A stretch of 64,000 bases of DNA from Brevibacterium sp. 'Marine' (GTDB lineage Bacteria; Actinomycetota; Actinomycetes; Actinomycetales; Brevibacteriaceae). The stretch is from NCBI RefSeq assembly GCF_012844365.1, contig NZ_CP051626.1, forward strand, positions 3,658,001-3,722,000, written 5' to 3'. Under the pieces are notes generated by a model, which was not told the origin of the DNA, ran no database searches, and saw only the letters and a list, made by a program, of their open reading frames with translations. Below are positions 25,494-34,755 of the stretch, piece by piece (position 1 is the first letter of the stretch; each line of letters starts with the position of its first letter). A program made the translations under genes and the position numbers.

Positions 25494-27355
25494 TACTTCT
25501 TCTCCTCATCCTCTTCGTCGACGACTTCGGCGTCGACGACATCGTCGTCTGCGCCTGCATCGGCGGTACCTTCACCGGCAGCTTCGGCACCTTCGGCACC
25601 GCCCTGCTGGCTGTAGATGGCTTCGCCGATCTTCTGCTGGTTCTCCACGAGCTTGTCGTAGGCGGACTTCACGGCGTCGTCGTCTTCACCCTTGAGGGCT
25701 TCCTTGACGGCGTCGACATCGCCCTGCATCTCGGTCTTGAGCTCCTCGGGCAGCTTGTCCGCGTTGTCGGTCAGCAGCTTCTCGGTCTGGTAGGCGAGGT
25801 TCTCCGCGTTGTTGCGGACGTCGGCGGCCTCACGGCGCTTCTTGTCCTCTTCTGCGTGCTCCTCGGCCTCGCGGACCATGCGGTCGATGTCTTCCTTCGG
25901 CAGTGCGGAACCGCCGGTGATCGTCATCGACTGTTCGGTGCCGGTGCCCTTGTCGGTGGCCGACACGTGGACGATGCCGTTGGCGTCGATGTCGAAGGCG
26001 ACCTCGATCTGCGGCACGCCGCGCGGAGCCGGAGCGATACCGGTCAGCTCGAAGGTGCCGAGGTTCTTGTTGTCGCGAGTGAACTCACGCTCACCCTGGA
26101 AGACCTGGATCGACACGGAGGGCTGGTTGTCCTCAGCGGTGGTGAAGGTCTCCGAACGCTTGGTCGGGATCGGGGTGTTGCGCTCGATGAGCTTGGTCAT
26201 CACGCCGCCCTTGGTCTCGAGTCCGAGCGAGAGCGGGGTGACGTCGATGAGCAGGACGTCCTTGCGCTCACCCACGAGGACACCGGCCTGCACGGCGGCG
26301 CCGATGGCGACGACCTCATCGGGGTTGACGCCCTTGTTGGGCTCCTTGCCTCCGGTGAGTTCGGTGACGACCTGGGTCACGCCGGGCATACGGGTCGAAC
26401 CGCCGACGAGGACGACGTGGTCGATGTCGGACACGGAGACGCCGGCGTCCTTCATGACTGCGTGGAAGGGAGCCTTGGTGCGCTCGAGGAGGTCCTTGGT
26501 CAGGTCCTCGAACTTCGCACGGGTGAGGGTCTCATCCAGGTGGATGGGGCCGTTCTCGCTCATCGACAGGTACTGCAGCGAGATGTTCGTGCTGGTGGCC
26601 GAGGACAGTTCCTTCTTGGCCTGCTCAGCGGCTTCCTTGAGGCGCTGCAGAGCGGTGGCGTCCTTGGTCAGGTCCACGCCGTAGTTGTTCTTGACCTGCT
26701 CGACCAGCCAGTCGACGATGCGCTGATCCCAGTCGTCACCGCCGAGGCGGTTGTCACCGGAGGTCGCACGGACCTGAATGGTGGAGAAGTCGTCTTCGTC
26801 CTTGGCAACCTCGAGCAGGGACACGTCGAAGGTACCGCCACCGAGGTCGAAGACGAGGATGAGCTCGTCTTCCTTGCCGCGCTCGAGGCCGTAGGCCAGA
26901 GCGGCAGCGGTGGGCTCGTTGATGATGCGCGAGACGTTGAGGCCGGCGATCTCACCGGCGTCCTTCGTCGCCTGGCGCTCAGCATCGTTGAAGTATGCGG
27001 GAACGGTGATCACCGCGTCGGTGACCTTCTCCTGCAGGTACTCCTCGGCGTCGTGCTTGAGCTTCTGGAGGATGCGGGCCGAGACTTCGGGAGCCGTCAT
27101 CTTCTTGCCGCCGATCTCGGTGGACCAGTCGGTGCCCATGTGGCGCTTGACCGATGCGACGGTGTTCTTGATGTTCGTGACGGCCTGGCGCTTGGCGATC
27201 TCACCGACGAGGGAGTCGCCGTTCTTGTTGACCGCGACGACGGACGGGGTCGTGCGACCGCCCTCGGCGTTTGCGATGACCTTCGGCTCGCCGCCCTCGA
27301 GGACGGCGACGACGGAGTTCGTGGTTCCGAGGTCGATTCCGACTGCACGTGCCAT
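25493..27355 (-). CDS. dnaK: Hsp70 chaperone DnaK
   Basis: The 620-residue chaperone starts [18 protein letters not shown] (phosphate 1 motif), has [13 protein letters not shown], an [11 protein letters not shown] segment and [12 protein letters not shown], a substrate-binding domain and an acidic C-terminal tail ([11 protein letters not shown]). The start ATG 27355 has GGAGAG upstream; longer open reading upstream is not coding. It is first in the dnaK-grpE-dnaJ-hspR operon with HAIR operators in its promoter. Confidence 0.98.
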   Translation of the reverse strand: MARAVGIDLGTTNSVVAVLEGGEPKVIANAEGGRTTPSVVAVNKNGDSLVGEIAKRQAVTNIKNTVASVKRHMGTDWSTEIGGKKMTAPEVSARILQKLKHDAEEYLQEKVTDAVITVPAYFNDAERQATKDAGEIAGLNVSRIINEPTAAALAYGLERGKEDELILVFDLGGGTFDVSLLEVAKDEDDFSTIQVRATSGDNRLGGDDWDQRIVDWLVEQVKNNYGVDLTKDATALQRLKEAAEQAKKELSSATSTNISLQYLSMSENGPIHLDETLTRAKFEDLTKDLLERTKAPFHAVMKDAGVSVSDIDHVVLVGGSTRMPGVTQVVTELTGGKEPNKGVNPDEVVAIGAAVQAGVLVGERKDVLLIDVTPLSLGLETKGGVMTKLIERNTPIPTKRSETFTTAEDNQPSVSIQVFQGEREFTRDNKNLGTFELTGIAPAPRGVPQIEVAFDIDANGIVHVSATDKGTGTEQSMTITGGSALPKEDIDRMVREAEEHAEEDKKRREAADVRNNAENLAYQTEKLLTDNADKLPEELKTEMQGDVDAVKEALKGEDDDAVKSAYDKLVENQQKIGEAIYSQQGGAEGAEAAGEGTADAGADDDVVDAEVVDEEDEEKK

Positions 27356-27419
27356 AGTGTTCTCTCCTTTGTTCGTGAGTTCCTGCGACTCGAATGTGTG
27401 CGATCGGGCGGCTCCGGTT

Positions 27420-27468
27420 CTTGAGTCAGAACCACTCGACCGCACACATTGAGCCAACTGGACTCAAG
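27420..27468 (-). promoter_or_regulatory. Two HAIR-like HspR operators upstream of dnaK
   Basis: The established HAIR consensus is CTTGAGT-N7-ACTCAAG. Site 1 at 27420-27440 reads CTTGAGT-N7-ACTCGAC; site 2 at 27448-27468 reads ATTGAGC-N7-ACTCAAG. They lie 65-113 bp before the dnaK start and fit autoregulation by HspR from the same operon. Confidence 0.85.
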
Positions 27469-27500
27469 TATTCTCTTCGAGGTTTCGACCGTCAAGTCGA

Positions 27501-27541
27501 CCTCATCAAAGTTGCGTACACCAGACTCAACTTTGATGAGG
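27501..27541. promoter_or_regulatory. 14-bp-arm inverted repeat upstream of the dnaK promoter
   Basis: CCTCATCAAAGTTG (27501-27514) pairs perfectly with CAACTTTGATGAGG (27528-27541). On the plus strand it is followed by ACGGTTTTATT, terminator-like, but no plus-strand gene precedes it. It may belong to a lost gene or be an operator. Confidence 0.5.
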
Positions 27542-28191
27542 ACGGTTTTATTCCGTTAGGAGTGAAAATCTTTGCACAGCCAATTGCAGGTTCTCGGTCA
27601 AGAGGTTGCGCGGATTGGGAGTCATCTCCAGTCATAGCGCTTGACGGGGCTGGCAGCCCACCGACAGTGAGTCCATGACATCTGCAGCAGTCACTTGTCA
27701 GAGCCAGGCCGATGACTTGGTCGAAAGCCTCGAACACGATCTGTTCGAGGCGGCGAACACTGCGTGGGCGATCCATTCATCGCGATGGCATCGCAATGTT
27801 GTGGCTGAGACCAGGCCATCGGCATGTTTGGTGCAGGCACCGCCGAGGACGAGTCAGGTGAGGATCTTGTCGAAGACGATCCGATCAGCAACTCGCCGTC
27901 GGTGGCATCCGAGGGGGTGGTCGTCGTTGATCGTGGGCAGAAATGTCTTGAATTGGCGCTAGATAGGGGCGATGACTGAAGATGGAAAGGCTGGCACGGG
28001 GAAGCTGTCCTTATGTCTTCGACTGTGATGGTTGCACTTCCATCGAAGCTGACGCTTCTCCGTGTCAGCCTGCTACGACACGCCGGGTGCAGGATACGCA
28101 CACTCCGCACCTATCCGCGCAACCTCTTAGAATCACGATTCGTCTTAGCGTCCCCTCTTCGAAGGTGGCCGCTCACCTCGCGCACTGGCCT
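27542..28191. other. Gene-poor, lower-GC stretch without a convincing intact gene
   Basis: No intact gene is supported here. One short plus-strand frame (27824-27979, 51 codons) has protein-like acidic composition (MFGAGTAEDESGEDL onward), but it has no ribosome site or recognisable domain and may be a gene remnant. Base composition is visibly less GC-rich than the neighbours, and two decayed genes follow, so the region looks like old acquired DNA. Confidence 0.5.
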
Positions 28192-28374
28192 ATGAAAGGA
28201 CGTCACATTTTCATCGTCACTGGAGCGACGGGAAACAGGCCGGCACGGATCGGCCACTTTGCGCAATCACGCCCGAAACTCGCCGAGGAACTTGGACGCG
28301 ACCACGCAGTATCGCTACGCAATGGGCGGAGGAAAACGCTCGCTGAGTATGCAGATGGAACCGAGGGTCTCTGA
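28192..28374 (+). pseudogene. Remnant of an NAD(P)-binding (NmrA/SDR-like) gene
   Basis: The 60-residue frame opens MKGRHIFIVTGATGN, a Rossmann first strand with GxTGN dinucleotide loop as in NmrA-type NAD(P)-binding proteins. The following residues (RPARIGHFAQSRPKLAEELG) do not continue the fold, and it stops at 28374, far short of the usual 250-290. It is probably an internally deleted remnant; a chance match is possible. Confidence 0.4.
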
Positions 28375-28572
28375 TCGATTCACCGGACGCGAATGGGCGA
28401 TCCGGTCCCAGCGGGGCAACCGGAATATCCAAGGGCAGGACGCACCTGGCCGCTGAGCGTTGAGGTACCGGCTGGCGAACCGCCACGTTGACGATCTGTT
28501 ACCCAGCACATCACGCCTGGGGACGATCAACTGGCATGGTTGATGACGCTCACATTCGTTTGAAAGCAGACA

Positions 28573-29069
28573 ATGGAACCACAGCATCTGATGGCCTGGG
28601 CGCTTGTGACGGTCATCGGCGCGGCCACACCTGGTGTTGATCGGATGATCGCTCTTCGTGGTGAGGATCGGCGGAGCCTGTTATCTCGTGTGGCTTGGCT
28701 ATATGGCGATCTGAAGGTCCCTTCCACGCAACCGGACGACGGACAACGGAGACTGCGACACCGTCTCCACAGAACTCTGCCGACGCTGCTCACAGCGGGC
28801 TGATCAGCACCATGATCAACCCCGAGGTCGGAGTCTTCTACATCAGCATCCTCCCCCAGTTCCTTCCCACAGAATCGCCCGCCGCCGGCTGGGGCGTATT
28901 GTTGGTGTCCATTGCGCTTGCCATCGGAATCGTGTGGCGCTCGACGATAGTACTTGCCGCTACGCGCGCTCGAGGCGTGCTCGCCCGGGAACGTGTCAAG
29001 ATCTGGCTCGATCGCACGAGTGCTGCTGTGATGATGGCTCTTGGAGCGCGGTTGGCCACCGAACACTGA
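28573..29069 (+). pseudogene. LysE/RhtB-family exporter pseudogene
   Basis: Pieces of one LysE-type transporter appear in three frames. The N-terminus MEPQHLMAWALVTVIGAATPG starts at 28573. A central piece (GGACYLVWLGYMAI, around 28670-28708) lies in a second frame. The C-terminal half (STMINPEVGVFYISILPQFLP to the stop at 29069) lies in a third. About 50 residues between the first two pieces are missing. At least one deletion and two frame changes make it non-functional. It is unrelated in position to the intact lysE at 54214. Confidence 0.8.
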
Positions 29070-29112
29070 TGAACGAACTGGAATCCGGGACTGAGGCGGA
29101 AGGCAATCGACA

Positions 29113-29793
29113 ATGAACTCGAATGTGAACAATGCGTACAGCGATGACAACTCGACAACGAGCTCGACCCGAGAGATTCTTTCCGAGATCTGTCTCAGGA
29201 CCGGTTTGGAGTATCCGGAGCTGGCGCAGGATGCTCTTCGGTTCGTCCGTGCGAGGGAGCACCCGGCCGTGTTCAACCACAGCCTCCGGACGTACCTCTA
29301 TGCTCGCCATCTGGCCGCCGTCGATGATCAAGATTTCAGCGAGGACGCTCTTTTCGCAGCATGCCTCTTTCATGACGCAGGCACCGTTGAAGACTTCAAC
29401 GGCGACCAGAGATTTGAGATCGAAGGTGCGGATGCGGCGGCACGGTTTCTCGACGTCGAAGGCTGGACGCCTGCGGAGATCGAACCTGTCTGGGAGGCGA
29501 TAGCGCTGCACACCTCTGCTGGGATCGCCGAACGCTTCGGCACTCTTCCTCGATACCTTCGTTTGGGCGTCAGAGTCGATTTCGGAGATCACGATCTCCT
29601 CGGTGCCCCGGATGTTCTCGCCGACGCGGAAGCCGCTTTCGCCCGCCTCGACATCGAGCGGATCCTCAGTGAGCTGGTCGTAGCGCAGGCGACCGTGCGC
29701 AGCCAGAAGGCTCCGCCGGCGACATGGCCCGGCGAACTCCTCCGCGCACATCTTGCCGACCCTGATTCCGACCTGCCGAACCGGGCGTTCTAG
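29113..29793 (+). CDS. HD-domain phosphohydrolase-like protein
   Basis: The 226-residue soluble protein has metal motifs of the HD superfamily: FNHSLRTYLYA (first His), LFHDAG (His-Asp pair) and IALHTSAGI (later His). The pattern resembles cyanamide hydratase-like or small HD hydrolases. GGAAGG lies upstream of ATG 29113. It follows the decayed LysE gene and shares its lower GC, so it may be part of the same acquired segment. The substrate is unknown. The gap to 30049 shows nothing clear. Confidence 0.75.
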   Translation: MNSNVNNAYSDDNSTTSSTREILSEICLRTGLEYPELAQDALRFVRAREHPAVFNHSLRTYLYARHLAAVDDQDFSEDALFAACLFHDAGTVEDFNGDQRFEIEGADAAARFLDVEGWTPAEIEPVWEAIALHTSAGIAERFGTLPRYLRLGVRVDFGDHDLLGAPDVLADAEAAFARLDIERILSELVVAQATVRSQKAPPATWPGELLRAHLADPDSDLPNRAF

Positions 29794-30049
29794 CCTCGAC
29801 AGAGGAGGGATTCAATCGATTCGATTCGGAAAGAGGCTCCAGTTCGACGTAGAAGTTCGACCGTCGGCTCCGCACTCCTCATACTTCTCAGCACTGCTCC
29901 GTCATCGGCGACTCGATCGTGAATTGCTGCTCACCGACTTCCTGGACACCTGCAGGCTCTCGGACTTCAAATCGGATAGTCGACCCCCCGCTGGTGATCA
30001 GCCGCCGGCTCTGCTGCCTGTCAGAGCCGGACAGACGGCGAACAAACCG

Positions 30050-31573
30050 CTAGTGGCCACCGCCGAGGCCGCCTGTGAGGCGAGCATGGAACGCAGTCGT
30101 GAAGTCGTTCATGCCGACGAACTCCACAGATTTCCCGTGCTGCTCGTATTTGGTCTCGATCGTATCGAGAGCGGCGACGGTCGACGCGTCCCAGATATGC
30201 GACTTCGTGAAATCGATGACTACCTGATCCGGATCGTCAGCGTATTCGAACAGTGTCGTCAGGTCGTTGCTGGAGGCGAACAGAAGCTGCCCTTCGACTG
30301 CATAGTGCGCGACCTCCTGACCACTCTGTACCTGGATCTCACGACGGACGTCGATGAGATGGGCAACGCGACGGACGAACATCACAGAGGCCACGAACAC
30401 CCCGACAACGACGCCGATGGCGAGGTTATGAGTCGCGACGACCACGGCGACGGTGATGACCATGACGGCCGTTTCGCTCTTGGGCATTCGCTTGAGCGTG
30501 GCGAGTCGGATCGAGTGCCAGTCGAAAGTGCCGACCGAGACCATGATCATCACGGCGACGAGGGCCGCCATCGGAATGACGGACACGACGTCGCCGAGCG
30601 CGACGACGAGGATCAACAGGAACAACCCGGCGAGGAAGGTCGATATGCGGGTGCGGGCGCCGGAGGCTTTGACGTTGATCATGGTCTGGCCGATCATGGC
30701 GCATCCGCCCATACCGCCGAAGAACCCCGAAAGAATGTTCGCCACTCCCTGGCCCCATCCTTCACGGGTCTTGCTCGAGTGCGTGTCTGTGACATCATCG
30801 ACGAGCTTCGCCGTCATCAGTGATTCCATGAGCCCGACGAGGGCCATCGCCAGAGAGTACGGGGCGATGATCGTCAACGTCTCCCAGGTCAGGGGGACGC
30901 CGGGGACGAACAGCTCCGGCAGACTGCGGGGCAGCTCCCCCTGATCGCCGACAGTGGGGACGTTGATCGCGAAGGCCACGACGGCGACGGTGACGATGAT
31001 GATCGATATCAGCGGAGCGGGGACGACCTTGGTGATCTTCGGCATGAAGATCATAACGACCAGACCGACCGCGACGAGCGGGTAGACCATCCAGGGGACA
31101 TCGATCAGCTGTGGGAGCTGAGCCGTGAAGATGAGAATCGCCAGAGCGTTGACGAATCCGGTCATAACGCTGCGCGGGATGAAATGCATGAGTTTCGCGG
31201 CACCGAACGCGGCCAGCACGATCTGCAGCACTCCGGCAAGCAGGACGGTGGCGATGAAGTAGTCCATGCCGTATTCACGGGCCACCGGTGCGATGACGAG
31301 CGCGACTGCGCCGGTCGCGGCGGTGATCATCGCCGGGCGCCCGCCGACGAAGGCAATGGTCACTGCCATGATGAATGAGGAGAACAGGCCGACCTTCGGG
31401 TCGACGCCGGCGATGATGGAGAACGAGATCGCCTCAGGGATCAGCGCCAGCGCAACGACCAGTCCTGCCAGAACTTCTCGCGTGAGGATACGCGGAGTCT
31501 TCAGCGCGGTCGCCACTGAGGGGTCGGGAAGGCAGCGGCTCCGATCGCCGGCGGTGGTCGTGGTCGTCGTCAT
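30050..31573 (-). CDS. SulP-family inorganic anion transporter with STAS domain
   Basis: The 507-residue SLC26/SulP membrane protein starts its transport domain with [30 protein letters not shown], has [23 protein letters not shown] in the core, and ends in a cytosolic STAS domain (about 400-490) with [11 protein letters not shown]. Likely substrates are sulfate, bicarbonate or another anion. It is divergent from a MerR regulator, with a palindromic operator between them, so it is probably the regulator's target. Confidence 0.92.
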   Translation of the reverse strand: MTTTTTTAGDRSRCLPDPSVATALKTPRILTREVLAGLVVALALIPEAISFSIIAGVDPKVGLFSSFIMAVTIAFVGGRPAMITAATGAVALVIAPVAREYGMDYFIATVLLAGVLQIVLAAFGAAKLMHFIPRSVMTGFVNALAILIFTAQLPQLIDVPWMVYPLVAVGLVVMIFMPKITKVVPAPLISIIIVTVAVVAFAINVPTVGDQGELPRSLPELFVPGVPLTWETLTIIAPYSLAMALVGLMESLMTAKLVDDVTDTHSSKTREGWGQGVANILSGFFGGMGGCAMIGQTMINVKASGARTRISTFLAGLFLLILVVALGDVVSVIPMAALVAVMIMVSVGTFDWHSIRLATLKRMPKSETAVMVITVAVVVATHNLAIGVVVGVFVASVMFVRRVAHLIDVRREIQVQSGQEVAHYAVEGQLLFASSNDLTTLFEYADDPDQVVIDFTKSHIWDASTVAALDTIETKYEQHGKSVEFVGMNDFTTAFHARLTGGLGGGH

Positions 31574-31604
31574 GTTTGAGCCTCCAAGGCCGGGAGCACG
31601 TCAG

Positions 31605-31632
31605 GTGTGACACCATCTGTGTGACACCATCT
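31605..31632. repeat. Two tandem 14-bp repeats in the SulP leader
   Basis: GTGTGACACCATCT occurs twice in direct succession (31605-31618, 31619-31632), 32-59 bp upstream of the SulP start. They could be regulator half-sites, an RNA-level element in the SulP leader, or a slippage duplication. Confidence 0.75.
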
Positions 31633-31729
31633 GAATGAGAGATGTGCTTGAGCGCGGTCGGCATGCTCCCGCTTCACACGGAAGATGAAATCCGGGAACG
31701 CACTGAGCCGCCATACGGGCGCCGAAGTC

Positions 31730-31752
31730 AACCCTAACGTAACGTAAGGGTT
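31730..31752. promoter_or_regulatory. MerR-type operator between SulP and merR
   Basis: A 23-bp symmetric site (AACCCT..ACGTAACGT..AGGGTT) lies 24 bp before the MerR start and 157 bp before SulP. MerR regulators bind such palindromes in the stretched spacer of the promoters they control. Confidence 0.7.
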
Positions 31753-31775
31753 GCCGTGAATTGAGGAGAGTGTCG

Positions 31776-32159
31776 ATGGCCGAGACCGGAATGATGCACA
31801 TCGGAGAGTTGGCTGAACGTACGGGGCTGTCGCTGCGAACGATTCGCCATTACGACCAGATCGGCCTGCTGACCCCTTCGGGCAGGTCGGAGGGAGGTTT
31901 CCGCCTCTACACAGAAGACGATCACGACCAGCTGATGCTGATTCGCAGGATGAAGCCGCTGGGGTATTCGCTGGAGCAGATGGGTGACCTGCTCCGGGCA
32001 CTGGAGAGTGCTCGCGGAAGCGAGCCGTTCCGGGCCGATGGAGCGAATGAGCTGACGCACTTTCTCGATGATGCTCACGAACGCCGCGACAGACTTGCAC
32101 GGCAGCTCGCCGCCGCTGATGAGTTCATCGATCAGCTCAACTCACGGATCATTGCGTAG
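31776..32159 (+). CDS. MerR-family transcriptional regulator
   Basis: The protein of about 127 residues has an N-terminal MerR winged helix (MHIGELAERTGLSLRTIRHYDQIGLLTPSGR, then GGFRLYTEDD) and a dimer coiled coil (about 80-120), with no Cys-rich metal-binding loop, so it probably senses a small molecule or acts constitutively. I chose ATG 31776 because GAGGAGAG lies upstream. Divergent from and probably regulating the SulP transporter. Confidence 0.9.
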   Translation: MAETGMMHIGELAERTGLSLRTIRHYDQIGLLTPSGRSEGGFRLYTEDDHDQLMLIRRMKPLGYSLEQMGDLLRALESARGSEPFRADGANELTHFLDDAHERRDRLARQLAAADEFIDQLNSRIIA

Positions 32160-32190
32160 AGGAGCGGCTTCCGGGAGCTGAGGAGTCGGC

Positions 32191-33219
32191 TCAATCGCCG
32201 AGGTGGTCCTCCAGATCGTCAAGGATCTGACCGGCCCCGGTCGGACCGAGTCCGAGGAACCAGACATCATCATTGACGCGGATGGCCTTGCCGTCCTTGG
32301 CCGCGTCGAGGCCCTTCCATTGGCTCGACTCGAGCGCCTTCTTCTCCCCGGTCGCCTCCGGGTCGCCGTAGCTGGTGTAGAAGACATAGTCCCCGGCGGC
32401 CTGGTCGAGGTTCTCCGGGGAGATCTCGACGGCGAGTTCATCGACGTCCTGAATCTTCGGGCGCTTGAATCCCGCGTCATTCAGAATGACTCCGATGAGC
32501 GACTGGTTCGCGTAGAGGCGCAGACGCTCAGGCATGAAGCGCACAAGTGAGATCGTCGGGTCTCCATCGACAGAGTCCTTGAGCTCACCGGCCTCACGAG
32601 CGTAGTCCTCAAGCTCCTGCGTCGTCGCGTCTTCCATGCCCATCGCCTCACCGACGAGGCGGAAGTTCTCCTTCCACGGGAATCCCGGGCGGATGGAGAA
32701 CACCGTCGGAGCAATCGAGTCGAGCTCGTCGTAGAGCTTGTCGGCCCGCAGCTGGCTGCCGAGGATGAGGTCGGGCTCGAGCGAGGCGATCTTCTCGAGA
32801 TCAAGCTCTTGAATCGTGCCGACCGTCTCGACTCCCTTGACCTGGTCTTCGAGGTAGCTCGGCACCGGACTGGCGCCCTCGGTCGTCACCATGCCGACGG
32901 GCGTGATGCCCAGCGACAGGACATCGTCGAGTTCTCCGGTATCGAGAACGACGACTCGCTCGGGCTTCTTCTCGATCTCGGTCGTGCCGTTGGCATGCGT
33001 GACCGTTCGCGGGAAGACCCCGGCCTCGGCATCACTGCCGAGCTTCGCGGTCTCCTCATCAGCAGTGCCGAAGGCCTCACCTCCAGTCGCAACATCTTTG
33101 TTGCCAGCCTCCCCGTCGGCACTTTTGTCGTCCTCGGCAGCACAGCCGGTGGCGAGCAGGGCAAGAGTCAGTGCGGAGGCGGCCGCTGCGACCGCCCGAT
33201 TCTTCAACGTCAGATTCAC
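32191..33219 (-). CDS. Iron-siderophore ABC transporter substrate-binding lipoprotein
   Basis: The 342-residue protein has a lipoprotein signal (LLATGC, lipidated Cys near residue 26), a linker rich in Gly/Glu/Ala, then a type III (FecB/BtuF-like) binding domain opening with KKPERVVVLDTGELDDVLSLGITPVG. It should capture ferric siderophores outside the membrane. The permease and ATPase genes are not adjacent, so it is an orphan or partners with components elsewhere. The GTG start has no ribosome site; an IdeR-like box overlaps the likely -10 (TAGGCT) 7 nt upstream, implying a leaderless, iron-repressed transcript. Confidence 0.9.
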   Translation of the reverse strand: MNLTLKNRAVAAAASALTLALLATGCAAEDDKSADGEAGNKDVATGGEAFGTADEETAKLGSDAEAGVFPRTVTHANGTTEIEKKPERVVVLDTGELDDVLSLGITPVGMVTTEGASPVPSYLEDQVKGVETVGTIQELDLEKIASLEPDLILGSQLRADKLYDELDSIAPTVFSIRPGFPWKENFRLVGEAMGMEDATTQELEDYAREAGELKDSVDGDPTISLVRFMPERLRLYANQSLIGVILNDAGFKRPKIQDVDELAVEISPENLDQAAGDYVFYTSYGDPEATGEKKALESSQWKGLDAAKDGKAIRVNDDVWFLGLGPTGAGQILDDLEDHLGD

Positions 33220-33238
33220 ACAGATGAGCCTACCCTAA
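33220..33238 (-). promoter_or_regulatory. IdeR/DtxR-type iron box
   Basis: Read on the minus strand the 19 bp TTAGGGTAGGCTCATCTGT match the established consensus TTAGGTTAGSCTAACCTAA at 14 of 19 positions. It ends at the GTG start of the siderophore binder and covers the likely -10 box, so iron-loaded regulator would block transcription. Confidence 0.75.
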
Positions 33239-33401
33239 CCAATGCCGCTGTTGACACGCAGCGAGCAGCCAGAGGCGGACGAATGAAATCCGGCAACGGG
33301 CGTCTTCGCGGAGATGGCAGAGGCACCCGGCAGGGATCTTGGCCCTACCCGGGCGCCCCTGCACTCCGCGGATTGCGATGACGGTCAGCCGCCTCGGCGA
33401 A

Positions 33402-34670
33402 TCAGCCCTTCGCAGGTCGGGAACTGATGATCTCGGCCCGCTCATCACGATTGAACTGACGCAGCTGGGTCACATGCGAGGGGTTGAGCTCGGAGACATC
33501 GGCAACCTGGAGCAGGCGCATGGTGCGCTCGACCTGCTCGCCGAGGATCTCGATCGTCCGGTCCACGCCTTCCCGACCGCCGGCCATGAGACCGAAGAGG
33601 TAGGCGCGGCCGATGAGGGTGAAGTCCGCACCGAGCGCCAGGGAGGCGACGATGTCGGCACCGTTGCGGATTCCGGTGTCGATGATGATCTCCACGTCCT
33701 TGCCGATCTCACGAGCCACCTCGGGGAGGAGCTCGAAGGGAACGGGTGCCCGGTCGAGCTGACGTCCGCCGTGGTTGGACAGGACGATCGAGTCGACGCC
33801 GAGGTCGGCAAGCTTCTTCGCGTCCTCGAGCGTCTGCACGCCCTTGACGGAGAACTTGCCGGGCCACATGGCACGGATCTCGGCGAGGTCGTCGAAATCG
33901 ATCGAGGGATCCATTGCCGAGTCGAGCAGTTCGCCGACCGTTCCGCCGGTCTCCGACAGGGAAGCGAACTCGAGCTTCGGAGTGGTCAGGAAGTCCCACC
34001 ACCACCAAGGGCGCGGGATCGCGTTGAGGATCGTCTGCGGGGTCAGCTGCGGTGGGATGGAGAAGCCGTTGCGCGTATCGCGCAGGCGTGCACCGGCGAC
34101 GGGGGCGTCGACGGTGAAGAACAGGGTGTCGAATCCGGCGTTCTTCGCCCGCTCGACGAGACCGTAGGAGATGTCGCGCTGCTTCATCACGTAGAGCTGG
34201 AACCAGTTGCGCCCATGCGGGTTGACCTTCTTCACGTCCTCGATCGAGGTCGTCCCCAGCGTCGAGAGAGTGAACGGAATTCCTGCAGCACCGGCGGCTC
34301 CGGCGCCGGCGGTCTCGCCTTCGGTCTGCATGAGCCGAGTGAACCCGGTGGGGGCGATGCCGAAGGGCATGGCCGAGCTGCCGCCCATGATCTGGGTCGA
34401 GGTGTCGACGTTCGTGACGTCCTTGAGGATCGAGGGGTGGAATTCGATATCGCGGAAGGACTGGACCGAGCGCTCCATCGAGATCTCACCCTCGGCGGCA
34501 CCATCCGTGTAGTCGAACGCGGCGGCCGGGGTTCGACGCTTCGCGATCGTACGCAGGTCCTCGATCGTCAGTGCGCTCTCCAAGCGGCGCTTCTTCGGGT
34601 CGAGTTCGAACTTCTTGAACTTCATCAGTTCGAAGATCTCGGACGGCTGAGGAATCTGCCTCTTGACCAT
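33402..34670 (-). CDS. lldD: FMN-dependent alpha-hydroxy-acid dehydrogenase (L-lactate dehydrogenase type)
   Basis: The 422-residue protein is an FMN-dependent (S)-2-hydroxy-acid oxidase/dehydrogenase: a TIM barrel with [14 protein letters not shown] at the start, the catalytic histidine in [10 protein letters not shown], and phosphate-binding [22 protein letters not shown] with [12 protein letters not shown]. Oxidising L-lactate to pyruvate is the best fit since a lactate permease and a GntR-type regulator lie next to it. The downstream side (33239-33401) holds nothing visible besides the iron promoter region. Confidence 0.9.
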   Translation of the reverse strand: MVKRQIPQPSEIFELMKFKKFELDPKKRRLESALTIEDLRTIAKRRTPAAAFDYTDGAAEGEISMERSVQSFRDIEFHPSILKDVTNVDTSTQIMGGSSAMPFGIAPTGFTRLMQTEGETAGAGAAGAAGIPFTLSTLGTTSIEDVKKVNPHGRNWFQLYVMKQRDISYGLVERAKNAGFDTLFFTVDAPVAGARLRDTRNGFSIPPQLTPQTILNAIPRPWWWWDFLTTPKLEFASLSETGGTVGELLDSAMDPSIDFDDLAEIRAMWPGKFSVKGVQTLEDAKKLADLGVDSIVLSNHGGRQLDRAPVPFELLPEVAREIGKDVEIIIDTGIRNGADIVASLALGADFTLIGRAYLFGLMAGGREGVDRTIEILGEQVERTMRLLQVADVSELNPSHVTQLRQFNRDERAEIISSRPAKG

Positions 34671-34755
34671 GTTTATCGCTCCTTCTGTTTGGCGGTGGTT
34701 GGTGGGAAATGATTAGTGCGGACGGTCCGGTCGCCGCCACGGCAGCGAGGGGGCC

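Noticed and set aside
25856-27424. 522-codon plus-strand frame opposite dnaK
   Set aside because: Antisense open frame over dnaK is a known artefact of GC-rich, conserved codon use; no independent support.
27824-27979. 51-codon ORF as a genuine small gene
   Set aside because: No ribosome site, no recognised family and location inside a decayed segment; kept only as a note in the gap description.
28573-28803. Intact 76-residue membrane protein
   Set aside because: It is the N-terminal piece of a broken LysE-family gene whose other parts follow in different frames.
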